Below, piece after piece: positions 11,701 through 22,795 of a stretch of DNA of 64,000 bases. Source of the stretch: Girardinichthys multiradiatus (Eukaryota > Chordata > Actinopteri > Cyprinodontiformes > Goodeidae); the NCBI RefSeq assembly GCF_021462225.1, contig NC_061800.1:18398749-18462748 (forward strand), read 5' to 3'. Position 1 is the stretch's first letter; each line of letters opens with the position of its first letter. The position numbers and the translations under genes are program-made. The notes under the pieces were generated by a model, which saw only the letters and a list, made by a program, of their open reading frames with translations, was not told the DNA's origin and searched no databases.

Positions 11701-13385
11701 AATAGCTCAGGATAACCTAAGCCACTCTAACTATAAGCTTTATCAAAAAGGAAAGTTTTAAGCCTAGCCTTAAAAGTAGACAGTTTGTCAATCTAGAGCC
11801 CACTGATGGCCATTGCTATACTAAAACCTACAACGATTGTTATACCTCTCTGTCAGATTGACCATAACCATTGGAAAAGAAAGGGGGTCATACAGGTAGC
11901 AGAAATGGAGGGTGTGTTTGAACCTCAACCATAACTGAGCCGGTTTAGGCTATTGCATATCTCTTTCATTTCAATGGCACAGAAAGACACAGCACCATAA
12001 GAGAAAAGCCCCTGCTTCGCCTTCCTTCATATTTATTACTGCATGCACAATCTGATCACCAGACAAATTAGGCTGGTTTTATTGATCATGCTGAAAAATT
12101 CTGCTGCATGAGCATCACAGCTCTCGCACGCCATGTATACCACTGCTGGCAAGTCGACACAACCGTGACACAGATATCACAGCGATGACCCAATAACAAT
12201 ATTACCTACTCTCACGCTAGGTTATGCTGTCCGCATCAATGAAGATTTCCTCATCTCAGGATGCTTTAAACTGAAAGTGAAATTTGTAGCTCGACCTGCT
12301 TTCTGAATAATCTGTCTCAGAATTACATGACTTCTAGGGACACTCATAGAGCATCAAAATTGAATTCCCACATGGTTACATGATCCTTAAATATAAAAAA
12401 ATTAATAAAATTAGACAGTAGCATACCCTGCTGACATCAAACAATAAACTGAATTCCATACCCTTCATCCCAAGACACATGCAATACTTAGATTAAGGGT
12501 GCATCAAAAGATGTCATAGGACATGTTGGTCTGTAAAATTCCCCCCAAAAACGAAAGTTTTAATGTGGGGACTTACCTTCGTGTGTAAGGGACCTAGTGT
12601 ATGCAGTTTTCCACCCAGGACCTGATTTCTGTGGTACTGTTTTCTGGTCCGTTTAACCTTGTTATTAATTAGTAATTAAGTTGAATATTCAAGGATGCTT
12701 CTGTAGAACTGTGTCAAACTTAAAACGTGTGCTTTATAAGCTATTAATAAAGACCCCGATGAAAATGTTCTTTTAACAAATTGATTTTATCTTTTCGCAG
12801 CACAATAAATAAGTGACCTATATAACTGGGGGTGTGAATTGGATTTTTTCAATAAATAAAATCCACAAAAAATAGTAAAACGACATAAAACGGATCAGGG
12901 GTTTTATTTAGAAGTGTTACAGAGACATTTGAAGGCAAAATTTGTTTCAATATTTCTAAAACGTTATTTGAATATATAGATAGCCTTGCGTAAGCCGTGT
13001 GGTTACGGCCTGGGAGGATAAAATGGGACGTAGAAGCGCCATGGCGTGACAGCAGGGCGGAACTGTTGGGGAAACAACTTAACGGTGGAACCAGACTCGA
13101 CACAACACCTGTGGACCAGGCGGATAGTGTAAGCATAGAACAAATTATAGCACTGCAAGTCAGCTACATAAACCCAGCGATATAATAATAAACACATAGG
13201 TTTGAATATTTACCCGATATGAAATGTTTACTGCATATTCTGGAGTAATCGGTGGGGCTCCAGTTGAGGCGGCTCACGGCTACCACCCACAGGGTCCTCC
13301 TCTCCGGGTCTTTAGGAAAACGGTAAAATGACAAGTCTTTTCTGTCTGAGCGATTAGAGCACCCGACGGCGACACAGCAAGCCAT
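8715..13385 (-). CDS. THAP-domain protein with ISL2EU-type DDE transposase domain (3 exons, 503 aa)
   Basis: The exons are 13385-13214, 10142-10000 and 9911-8715. Introns begin GTAAAT and GTACGT and end CAG, and the phases join without a stop to give 503 codons. Residues 1-58 form a C2CH THAP finger (Cys4, Cys9, Trp, then ICSKHF). PDYVPS follows at about 67-72, the THAP linker signature. Residues about 127-170 are acidic and contain a 10-residue tandem duplication (EEEVGQAD units). The rest is a DDE_Tnp_4/ISL2EU domain: YTGLPTF, MKLRLN, IMDCFEI, YKSHNTMKYFISVTPQGFI, SKGWVGRTSD, and an end at VVPFH. The first catalytic Asp is present (D327). The second, normally in ADRGF, reads ANRRF (N402). 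The Glu of the usual VER motif is D449. Cleavage activity is therefore unlikely. It may be a recently dead element or a co-opted DNA-binding protein. Intron 1 (about 3.1 kb) holds another repeat. Confidence 0.82.
10803..11990. repeat. Long dispersed teleost repeat inside THAP gene intron 1
   Basis: The motif TTCAGTTTATTTATATAGC opens the repeat. Blocks such as AGGAAAAACTCCCTTTTAAC, GAAACCTCCAGCAGAACC and CTTATAGCAGCATAACTAC follow in an order I recall from many percomorph genomes. The segment from about 11690 to 11770 (AAAAAGGAAAGTTTTAAGCC) belongs to the same family, and the right edge is uncertain. No protein is encoded. A shorter diverged relative occurs at 34700-35045. The family name is not known to me. 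Confidence 0.6.
11991..13213 (-). other. THAP gene intron 1, remaining part
   Basis: This intronic sequence lies between a dispersed repeat and the THAP-finger exon. It is AT-rich, with no nameable element or splice-bounded frame. Confidence 0.4.
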
Positions 13386-13510
13386 TATATCTTCCTAAAC
13401 TTGCTCGTTTATCTTTCCGCGCTGGTTGTCAAAAAACTGACAAGGTATCCAACGGATATCCAAAATGGCGACGTATATCACGTGACGTGTGGCGCGATGA
13501 CGTCCAAACA
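13386..13510 (-). promoter_or_regulatory. Putative promoter of the THAP gene
   Basis: Directly upstream of the THAP start codon is a CpG-containing block. It holds a YY1-like CAAAATGGCG (13461-13470), an E-box CACGTGAC (13479-13486) and a CRE-like TGACGTC (13498-13504). The clustering resembles housekeeping promoters. It could equally belong to the original transposon terminus. Function is inferred from motif content and position only. Confidence 0.45.
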
Positions 13511-13904
13511 GAAGTAAGGCTGTTGTGAGACTTTTCTTGACTTGTAGGCATTGGATAATACATTAATACATAGTAATGCAAAGTTGATAAAAAAAAAAAT
13601 GCTCTAAAACCCCAATAAGAAACATTCCAAATAATTTTTCCCCACAATATGTGCTTTTAATTCACTTTGCATTTATAAACTCCGTCGAAAATTGACAAAC
13701 TCACAAACATGGGCATTTTCTGGTCTTTGATTTCTAAGCACCCGTTATCTCTGTTGAACAGATTTTTAATTCAGCTTTTTAATCAAGAAATAACTTCAAC
13801 ATATATGCTTTGCTTCAAATAAAATTGATCTGTACAGGACTGGAAGAGCGTTTGAAGTTTTTATCTTACTGAAGCCTTTCTCCTGAGGCACAATACCTTG
13901 TGAA

Positions 13905-14045
13905 AGCATTTCCAGCTCTTTAAAATTTTCTCATTTTGTTGCCTTACAACCACTTACAGATCTTTTTTTCCAGGATTTTGTGTGATTGTCCAACAGAGAA
14001 TGCATATTAGTGGATCAAGCAAGAAGATGGATGTTCTTAAATCTT
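13905..14045. mobile_element. Tc1/mariner inverted-repeat remnant
   Basis: CATTTTGTTGCCTTACAACC, followed by GGATTTTGTGTGATTGTCCA, matches the terminal region of the common fish Tc1 family also seen at 16676-17270 and 39354-39850. No transposase sequence remains. Confidence 0.5.
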
Positions 14046-14726
14046 AATGAAATAAACTGAAAAGTGTGGCATGCATATATAGCTATCTATACTCCTTAAA
14101 TAAAATCCAGTTCAACTATTTACCTTCTGAATGTGTTTGTCTTTGTAAACATAGGATAATATGAACCATTACATTTACAATTTTCTCAAATGCAAAGTTC
14201 TGTTTAAGCCTGCAAAAATGAAGGGGGGTACTTTATTATTTGTAGAGTGCATTAAAGGGGTTATGTACAGCGTTTCAATGAAGCCATCAAAATTGATCTG
14301 ACAGAAAAAGGATGCACAGAGAAAAACAAGCTCACATGCTTCCCATGAGTCCTTTACTTTTAATAAAAACACTTACATCCACGGCTGGAGTGCACTAATG
14401 AAAATGTATTACAGTTTGTCACAAATCAGTCACATTATGAACACATAGCAGATGTTGCAAAATCAAGCAAACCATTCAGGGTTTTGCAGTAGAAGCAGTA
14501 GGATAAACTACACAACACTGAAAGCAGTCTCTTTACGCTGTTCTTATCTTGAAGTGCTGAAAGTACATCTAACCGGAGATTATACAACCCGTAGAAGGAC
14601 AAGCTGAGAGCTGACATTTGCAGCAAGTCACAACAACATTTTAAGACACCTTGCAGAAAAAAAAGATGTTCCTTCGTTCCGTCGTAAATAATATGGCTCA
14701 AACTGCACACGTAGGCATCCTTGCCA
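14046..14726 (-). other. commd6 3' UTR and downstream flank
   Basis: This follows the commd6 stop codon on the minus strand. A canonical minus-strand AATAAA (plus-strand TTTATT at 14232-14237) would give a 3' UTR of roughly 0.5 kb. Nothing else was recognised. The poly(A) assignment is inference. Confidence 0.4.
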
Positions 14727-17700
14727 TCATACAGTTTCCATAATCGCTGCCATCTCCTTGAACTGCCTGTGAAAATTCTTCAGAGGCAAAAACAAAAACC
14801 AAAAGACTGTCAGTATGTCAATAATTCATTTGGCAATAAAATACAGGTCCTTCTCAAAAAATTAGCATATTGTGATAAAGTTCATTATTTTCCATAATGT
14901 CATGATGAAAATTTAACATTCATATATCTTAGATTCATTGCACACTAACTGAAATATTTCAGGTCTTTTATTGTCTTAATACGGATGATTTTGGCATACA
15001 GCTCATGAAAACCCAAAATTCCTATCTCACAAAATTAGCATATCATTAAAAGGGTCTCTAAACGAGCTATGAACCTAATCATCTGAATCAACAAGTTAAC
15101 TCTAAACACCTGCAAAAGATTCCTGAGGCCTTTAAAACTCCCAGCCTGGTTCATCACTCAAAACCCCAATCATGGGTAAGACTGCCGACCTGACTGCTGT
15201 CCAGAAGGCCACTATTGACACCCTCAAGCAAGAGGGTAAGACACAGAAAGAAATTTCTGAACAAATAGGATGTTCCCAGTGTGCTGTATCAAGGCACCTC
15301 AGTGGGAAGTCTGTGGGAAGGAAAATGTGTGGCAGAAAACGCTGCACAACAAGAAGAGGTGACCGGACCCTGAGGAAGATTGTGGAGAAGGGCCGATTCC
15401 AGACCTTGGGGGACCTGCGGAAGCAGTGGACTGAGTCTGGAGTAGAAACATCCAGAGCCAGGCGTGTGCAGGAAATGGGCTACAGGTGCCGCATTCCCCA
15501 GGTCAAGCCACTTTTGAACCAGAAACAGCGGCAGAAGCGCCTGACCTGGGCTACAGAGAAGCAGCACTGGACTGTTGCTCAGTGGTCCAAAGTACTTTTT
15601 TCGGATGAAAGCAAATTCTGCATGTCATTCGGAAATCAAGGTGCCAGAGTCTGGAGGAAGACTGGGGAGAAGGAAATGCCAAAATGCCAGAAGTCCAGTG
15701 TCAAGTACCCACAGTCAGTGATGGTCTGGGGTGCCGTGTCAGCTGCTGGTGTTGGTCCACTGTGTTTTATCAAGGGCAGGGTCAATGCAGCTAGCTATCA
15801 GGAGATTTTGGAGCACTTCATGCTTCCATCTGCTGAAAAGCTTTATGGAGATGAAGATTTCATTTTTCAGCACGACCTGGCACCTGCTCACAGTGCCAAA
15901 ACCACTGGTAAATGGTTTACTGACCATGGTATCACTGTGCTCAATTGGCCTGCCAACTCTCCTGACCTGAACCCCATAGAGAATCTGTGGGATATTGTGA
16001 AGAGAACGTTGAGAGACTCAAGACCCAACACTCTGGATGAGCTAAAGGCCGCTATCAAAGCATCCTGGGCCTCCATAAGACCTCAGCAGTGCCACAGGCT
16101 GATAGCCTCCATGCCACGCCGCATTGAAGCAGTCATTTCTGCAAAAGGATTCCCGACCAAGTATTGAGTGCATAACTGTACATGATTATTTGAAGGTTGA
16201 TGTTTTTTGTATTAAAAACACTTTTCTTTTATTGGTCGGATGAAATATGCTAATTTTGTGAGATATGAATTTTGGGTTTTCATGAGCTGTATGCCAAAAT
16301 CATCCGTATTAAGACAATAAAAGACCTGAAATATTTCAGTTAGTGAGCAATGAATCTAAAATATATGAATGTTAAATTTTCATCATTACATTATGGAAAA
16401 TAATTAACTTCATCACAATATGCTAATTTTTTGAGAAGGACCTGTAGAACAAAGTTAATGTCAGCTAACACAAACCTGAAACTGTGGAATAGTCATCTCA
16501 AAAGCCTTCTGACAGATCTGTCCAGAGGGTTCGACGATCTTCAGCAGCAGAGACACGAATGGTGAGTTAAGAGACCGACATGTGTCTGAACTCACTGCCA
16601 TCCCCAGCTTCCACTGCATGTCCACAAGCTGCAGAGTACACACAAATTAAATGAATTGTGATTATCAGAACAAACTCGGAAAAGTATTCATGCCCCTTAA
16701 CCTTTTCATCAAGTCTCACGTTACAACCACCAACTTCAATGGGTTTTATTGGGGTTTTAGGGGGATAGACCAACACAAACCAATGATTCTAAAATAGAAG
16801 GAAAGTGATGCGTGGTCTGCAAAAGGTTCAATCAATGAGCATGCCCACAACATAACGGCTGCCGACCAGTTTAAAACCCACAGAAGACGAAGATATCAAC
16901 AATAACAACGGCAGATTGCAGACTACTTACTTGTGCTGCTGACTCTTATGAATCTATGAATGCAAACTAAGCTTGAGCTTTTTCACAAAGAAAAATGGGC
17001 AGAAAATTCTAAGTTGCTAGAGACATAACCCAAAGGTTACAGCTGTAACTGCAGCCAAATGTGGTTTTACAAAGTACCGACACAGACTTGTTAAACACTC
17101 GTCAAATCTTTATTTGTGAAACAATATAAAATCGATGCGTCCTTTTCCTTGCATTTCACAATTAAGCACTAATTTATGTTCATTTATCATATAAAAACAC
17201 CCAAAGAGAAACACCGATGTTTGTGTTGGAATGTGACAAAATGTGAAAACGTTCTACAGCCTTAAAGATGTTTGCAAAACACTTTAGATGAAAATAGTCT
17301 TAAATCTGAGCGTACCTGACCAATGCTGAGCAGGGACTGTGCGTCCTGCTGAGCATGTACTGAAGCACCATGTTCACTCCACAACGTGTGCAACACCTGT
17401 AGAGAAGCTTTAGACCATTTGCTGCTGCCTTCTTCCAGTTTTGACACAAGTTCATCTGCAGACAGCTTGTTCTTTCCAGCTGACCTGGTGATATGAACCA
17501 CTGATGTTTCAAACTGATAGCAGAGTCATGTGCTCCTCTATGCATTGTATGATCAGACACTTCGACTTGCTGTAAAAAAAAAACACGAATGAAGCTACCT
17601 GAACGTCAACAGAAGAAATCTGATAATGCTCTGGACAGCTTCATGATCAAGTGTTACTCCAGCCCTCTGAAATCTCTGTCCAGAAGATAAACACGAAAAA

Positions 17701-20700
17701 AAAAAAAAAAAACCATCAGGAAAGAGGAACTTTGGAAGACACTTTAGAGGATGTTTGAAAAAAAAAAAAATACTAACTCACATGAGACATTTCAGCTGAA
17801 TCTACCCCACTGATTTGCCCTCGAAGATAAGTCAGAATGTGCTGAGACTGAGAAGATTAAAAGATTTGTTATCAGAAGTGCAGTTCAACCTCAAACGTTC
17901 CACCAACACATCCTGACTGATTTGTGCAGAGGGTAGCTGAGCTGAAACATCAACATTACTCAGCTCTGTTTACATCTTCCTGTTATCTCGGCAAACACAT
18001 TATGCAGCAATTCTTGAGTCTCGTTAGACGTTAGAGAGTCTCTTGGATTTTACTCTCTTACAAGCTGCATGTGTGCCAATAGTTGTTGAAGATATGAAGA
18101 AGAAATCAATGCAAGGATGCTTTTTCACCTTAAACATGGAAATGCTAAACTTATTAAGATGATGCTTTGTGTTACTTACTGCTTCAGTTAACAGATCTGG
18201 GGGCAGCCTGCAAATTGTTTCTGAAATACAGAAAGAAGTGTTTCGAGTAAGTCCCACTCACTTCCTGGACCAACCATCAGAATAAAAAAAAAAGACAATG
18301 TAAATCCGAACTCCATATAAGTATAACTGCATTAATTATGACATAATTTCCCTATCTTTTCCCAAGAGCAGATAACTACATGATTAATTATAATGTGCAG
18401 CACTGTGCTAAAGTTTAAATCCCCCTAATTTCCTCATACATTGCTTCAAGTGCCAGACTTTCTTGCACTTTCAACGTTGTACGTTATGAGTAGACCCAAC
18501 TTCTTTGGTCTGAGTGATACATAAGCCAGCTAATGGCCTTAGCAAAAAATAAAAATATGTTACTCTGAAAATCGCGGGCTACTGGAGTGAAAATGTGTGA
18601 AAAGACAATAAAGCCGATAAATAACAAAAACTAGCATATAGATAAATAAAAATATATTATAAATAAATTTAAAAGATACTAATAAAGCTTGATAATATAA
18701 TGATCAGTACTGCTTGTAAAAGCTCCAAACTAACTCATTGTGAAAGAAATCAAAAACCTAAACAAGGTTGGTATCAAGACTATTTGACACCACTGTAGCT
18801 TGAGGTGGCACTGGGGAAAATAACTCAAACTCCTTCATCAGAACATAAGAACCTAGAGGGCAAAGGGAACAACAATTTTTTACACCATGATTTTCTCCTA
18901 CTACTCTCCATGTAAACATTTTTATTAATTATCTCCCTTTCCTGGAAGGAGCTGTCAGCTGAGCTATTGCTGCCAATACCTTTCTCTCTAGACATGGCAC
19001 GATTATTCATATCTTTCTGTGTTTAGCTTTGTCCCTAGCATGGACAAAGTTATTGAAGGAGCTACTGCTTTTACTAACTATGTTTACTTTGTTTTCCATC
19101 CCATAGATTGTACTACGGGCTTACAGCTTAGCTGTTGAGCTGTCCTTGAAGAAGCCACTAACTGAGCTACTGCTGCCAATAAATATTTGTACTGAGGTTT
19201 TTTTAAACATAGATCATAATAATAACAATAATACATTTTATTTAGAAGCGCCTTTCATAACACTCAAGCTGTGCAAGACAGATTAAAAACAGCAAACAAA
19301 GGACAATAAACCAACAAAACACCAGCAACTTAACATAAATAAAACGTTACAGGGAATATGCTGATTTAAAAAGGTGAGTTGGCAGCAGATTCCAGAGCTG
19401 GTGGGGAGAGTAAGAGAGGCTCTGCACCCCATAGTGCTGAGGCAGACAGAGGGGGCAGAGAGGTGAATGGAGGAGGAAGACCTGAGGGAGCGGGAGGGCG
19501 TGTGAATGGGACAGATAAGGTGGGGCAAGGTTGTGGATGGCCTTGAATGTAATGAGGAGTATTTTAAATTGAATTCTGGATTTGATGGGGAGCCAGTGTA
19601 GCTGTTGTAAAATGAAAGTGATTATGGAGGGATATTTGTGGAAGACCGTAAAGGAGAGAACAGTGGAGTGGGGACTGAGGGAAGGACAGAAGGGGTGGAA
19701 ATAAGCAGAACTGATAATATTATTTTGAGATTGAGAGATTAGGAGGAGATTAAGGAACTGTCAACGGTCAGAGAAAGGTTACTGGTTTTAGAGAGGGTAT
19801 GCATGATTTTTGTAGTCCTTGTGTATATTAAAGTCACCCAACAGGATGACATTTTGGGCGAGTGTAGCTAGATGAGAAATGAGAGAGGTGCAGTCAGAGC
19901 GAAAATCCTTGTGTGACTTAGGGGGTCTGTTCCCTCTTGTGTTGTGTGTGACCACTCTGTCTTCTCAAAACCCCCAGACAGCCAATAATACTAAGCCTAA
20001 TTATGCTGGATGTTTATTCCTGTTAAAAAGGAAGTTATTTCCCTATTTATTTGGCACTGTTGCCAAATACGTGCTCAGGATGGGGGACTGCTGCAAAGTG
20101 AATGATTTGATGCAATCTGGTGGGCTTCCTTTAACATAACATTTACCCAATTAACATTATAAACTACACTGCATGTGACTGCGCTGTATTATAACTAGGA
20201 TCAAAGTGCATGTGTGTAATTGATCATCTGTACAATTGGCTTATGAAGGATTCATTTGCTTATACATTTCTATATAACTTGATATAAATTGGATCTGTTT
20301 GTCTTGTGAAGTGCTTCGATGTATCATCTGTTGTGGACTGACGATACATTAATAAATTGCAAAGACATAAGACTCAGAAACGTTTAGAGTAAAATATAGA
20401 ATTTCTACCCGTTTTCCTTTCCTGTAAACAATTGAAAGTGTTCTAGCAGTTTTGTCCAGAAGCATAGCTAAAAGCAAAAGAAGGATCAAAGTGTCAATAA
20501 AACTACTGTCTTTAACGAGGCAGTCAGAAGAGAACAGCTTCTATTACTTTTTGCTTAAATCTACCTGATAAATAACTACCGAGAGATCCTACTTTTATAA
20601 GTTTATCCTTGTGTCTATCTATTCGTATTTCAGGATCTACAAAGTAGAGAAAATCTGACCCTTTCGTTCAGAACTCACCGTATGATTCCCCTGCAGCGGG

Positions 20701-20703
20701 CAT
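14727..20703 (-). CDS. commd6: COMM domain-containing protein 6 (6 exons, 177 aa)
   Basis: The exons are 20703-20679, 18220-18180, 17847-17782, 17513-17316, 16628-16476 and 14777-14727. All introns are GT..AG and the phases agree. The first 110 residues form a helical N-terminal part containing RLPPDLLTEA and the KLSADELVSKL segment. Residues about 111-177 are the COMM domain: VDMQWKLGMAVSSDTCRSL, then FEMTIPQFQ and RQFKEMAAI, closely matching human COMMD6. COMMD6 belongs to the COMMD/CCC assembly that works with Retriever in endosomal recycling and has been linked to NF-kB restraint. Human COMMD6 is only about 85 residues, whereas this gene encodes a fuller N-terminus. The 25-nt first exon rests only on an ATG, a good donor and correct phase, so it is the least certain. 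Introns 4 and 5 are mostly Tc1 sequence. The gene is divergent from uchl3. Confidence 0.9.
14844..16444 (+). mobile_element. Tc1/mariner element, copy 1 (1601 bp) in commd6 last intron
   Basis: It begins CAGGTCCTTCTCAAA and ends with the reverse complement, TTTGAGAAGGACCTG, flanked by TA duplications at 14842-14843 and 16445-16446. The inverted repeats are about 200 bp. Each carries an outer and an inner copy of a direct repeat around TTAGCATAT, an IR/DR arrangement. The element lies entirely in the commd6 intron 16475-14778, antisense to the gene, and accounts for nearly all of that intron. Copies of the same family are at 44554-46535 and 47187-48795. Confidence 0.93.
15172..16167 (+). CDS. 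Tc1-family transposase, copy 1 (331 aa)
   Basis: An uninterrupted frame encodes an N-terminal helix-turn-helix pair ([33 protein letters not shown]) and a basic GRKR nuclear-targeting stretch. The DDE core follows: [16 protein letters not shown] and NPIENLWD. The second D and the E are 34 residues apart (DD34E). Compared with the 334-residue copy 3, three residues (TVH) are missing after SRA because of a 9-bp in-frame deletion at 15460/15461, within the second DNA-binding subdomain. All three catalytic residues remain. Whether the deletion abolishes binding is unknown. Confidence 0.9.
   Translation: MGKTADLTAVQKATIDTLKQEGKTQKEISEQIGCSQCAVSRHLSGKSVGRKMCGRKRCTTRRGDRTLRKIVEKGRFQTLGDLRKQWTESGVETSRARRVQEMGYRCRIPQVKPLLNQKQRQKRLTWATEKQHWTVAQWSKVLFSDESKFCMSFGNQGARVWRKTGEKEMPKCQKSSVKYPQSVMVWGAVSAAGVGPLCFIKGRVNAASYQEILEHFMLPSAEKLYGDEDFIFQHDLAPAHSAKTTGKWFTDHGITVLNWPANSPDLNPIENLWDIVKRTLRDSRPNTLDELKAAIKASWASIRPQQCHRLIASMPRRIEAVISAKGFPTKY
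16676..17270 (+). mobile_element. Internally deleted Tc1/mariner remnant in commd6 intron 4
   Basis: The left end (AAAAGTATTCATGCCCCTTA, then AGACCAACACAAACCA) and right end (TTTCACAATTAAGCAC, then GTGACAAAATGTGAAAA) are inverted relatives of one another. Near 16972-17078 there is the C-terminal coding tail of the transposase in degraded form (CACAAAGAAAAATGGGCAG; GTGGTTTTACAAAGTA). The central transposase is gone. The remnant makes up about 590 of the 687 bp of the commd6 intron 17315-16629. Confidence 0.75.
18221..19202 (-). other. commd6 intron 1, part
   Basis: AT-rich intronic DNA between commd6 exon 2 and a dispersed repeat. No repeat was identified and no additional exon recognised. 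Confidence 0.4.
19203..19840. repeat. Dispersed teleost repeat in commd6 intron 1
   Basis: It opens with TTTTATTTAGAAGCGCCTTT and continues through CAGATTCCAGAGCTGGTGGG, GGTTGTGGATGGCCTTGAAT and GATGGGGAGCCAGTGTAG. I recall these blocks in this order from an abundant fish repeat of unknown family. The block near 19825-19860 (TTAAAGTCACCCAACAGG) probably belongs to it too. No coding potential is evident. Confidence 0.55.
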
Positions 20704-20861
20704 CTTTGACAGTCAAGCAGACGGTTTTAATCAAGGCGCTTTTTAAATCGCACTGAAAACCTTTCTATGTTTATTTTTTACTGAATTAATAAAACATAGC
20801 AAAAGAAGCAATGCGCGTACACTGTTACTTTTAGCAGAGAACCGCCTTTCTCCCGAGTACA

Positions 20862-20894
20862 GCTTCTTCTTCTTCTTCTTCTTCTTCTTCTTCT
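20862..20894. repeat. (CTT)n microsatellite
   Basis: About eleven uninterrupted CTT units lie roughly 160 bp upstream of the commd6 start codon. The tract could affect promoter structure, but nothing shows that it does. Confidence 0.9.
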
Positions 20895-21524
20895 GGAGAA
20901 TATGGACGGTTGGCAAAAAACTGAAGGTGTGCATTACTGCCACCAACTGGTTTGGAGTGTGGTTCATAATGTTTCAATATCTCAAGCGTGTCAATGTATA
21001 TACTATATAATCAAATTCAGTTAATCAGTTTTGTTTTTTTAATCGAATAATAATTTGTATGTTTGCTTCCCAAATTTATTTGCAATGTGTCTATTATGTT
21101 AGACTTTTTTTTTCAAATTCTCCCCTCATATATCTTCTTCCCTGCTCATGTTTCTGACATTCCCACTAAACGTCTTCTATTTCCCTGTATTATACTTTAT
21201 TTATTTTAAATTGTTAAGTGCCGCTGAATCTTGTTATTAATCATTTATCTACTCCCTGCCTCTTATTTATTTGTCTGCCATCTAATTTCCTTTTATTTCA
21301 ATATGATCTGGTACCCATAGAAATGTAAACTAGATTAAAACCTATATTGAGATGTCTGCTACACAGGAGTGTCTATAGTTTAGCACAGCCAACGTCATAA
21401 GTTAAAGAAAAAGATATCTGTTACATTACCGGAATTATAATTTTACTCTCTTTCTTGTGGAAAACAAATTTAAATTTACCGTAGTATATTTGAGCTTTGG
21501 GATGTTGGTTGCACATGCATACAG

Positions 21525-22795
21525 GGATATTTCAATAAATTAGAATATCACTGAAAAGCTATTTTAATTTAATAATTTAAATCAAAAAGTGAAACTCATG
21601 TATTAAAGAGATTTATTACACACAGTAATACATTTCAGGCAGTTTCCTGTTAATTCTGATGATGATGACTTAAACTAATGAAAACAACATACAATTTATC
21701 AGAAAATTACATAAGACCACTAGAAAAATAGTTTTTTTAAAAGGTAAATAGTGTGTCATGGCTCACATAATCTGAGGTGGGGGGCTGCTGAACTGATAGT
21801 TGCCCAGCAAACAGCCATGGTTCCCTACAAAAGAAGTGTACACTAAAAACTTCCACTGCTATGGAAGCTGGTTGTTTGCAGAGTGCTGCATCCAAGCATA
21901 GTAAAGTTGAGTGGAAGCAAAAAGTGTGATAGAAAAAGGTGCACACGTAACCACAAATTTAAAAGGACTATAAAGCAAGGCTAATTCAGGAATTTATGGC
22001 AACTGTATCTGAGGTCAGGGCTGCAAGAGCCACCACACACCAATGTATCCAGCACAGGGGTTACAACTGTCACAGTCCTGATTCACAGTCTGAATCAGAG
22101 ACAATGTGTCCTATCCTGGCTAAGGAGAAAAAGTACTGGACTATTGTTCAGTGATCCAAACTCCATTTTTCGAATGAAAGTGATGATTTGTGTATGCATG
22201 TCATCTGATGGTGCTGGTCCACTTTGTTTATCAAGTCCAAGATCAGAGCAGCCATCCATCAGGAAATTTTAGAGCACTTCACGTTTCTCTCTTCTGACAA
22301 GCTTCATGGAGATGCTAACTGTATTTTTCAACAGGACCCACAAGGACAAAAGTACCAATACCTGCTTTATTGGCCGTGGTATAACTGTGATTGACTGGCC
22401 AGCAAACTCTCCTGACATAAACACCATAGAGGACCTGTGGAGTATTGTCCAGGGGAAGACGAGAGACGCATCACCCTTCAATGCAGACAGGCGGAATACT
22501 GCCACTAAAGCAATTTTAAAGCTTCAAAAGAGCCAGAGGCTGATTGCCTCCATGCCACACCGCATTGCAGCAGTCATTTATGCAAAAGGTGTGCCATCTC
22601 AAGAATTGAGTGCATATAGTAAAGTAGACCTACATTTCTCTAATAAAAACATGTTTTAGGCTACTTGTCCTATGTAATATTTAATTACCTTTCTGAGAAA
22701 CAGAATTTGTTTTTTGTTTTTTATTAGCTGTAAGCCATGATAAAAAAAATTATTATAGCTCAATATATCACTGAAAGTAATGAATCTACAAATGA
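21525..22795 (+). mobile_element. Degraded Tc1/mariner element between commd6 and uchl3
   Basis: The left end carries TTTCAATAAATTAGAATATC and the right end the related AGCTCAATATATCACTGAAA, the inverted repeats of a fish Tc1 family. In between are fossil coding segments. The best preserved is 22306-22600, which still reads GRGITVIDWPANSPDINTIEDLWS and SMPHRIAAVIYAKGVP, the C-terminal third of the transposase including the E region. The N-terminal part is broken by stops and indels. The element is dead. Confidence 0.8.

Noticed and set aside
17514..17569. Longer commd6 exon 4 starting after TTTTACAG at 17570
   Set aside because: That acceptor has a better pyrimidine tract, but using it places a TGA in the frame that reads the COMMD helices. 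The acceptor at 17514 keeps phase 0 and an open frame.
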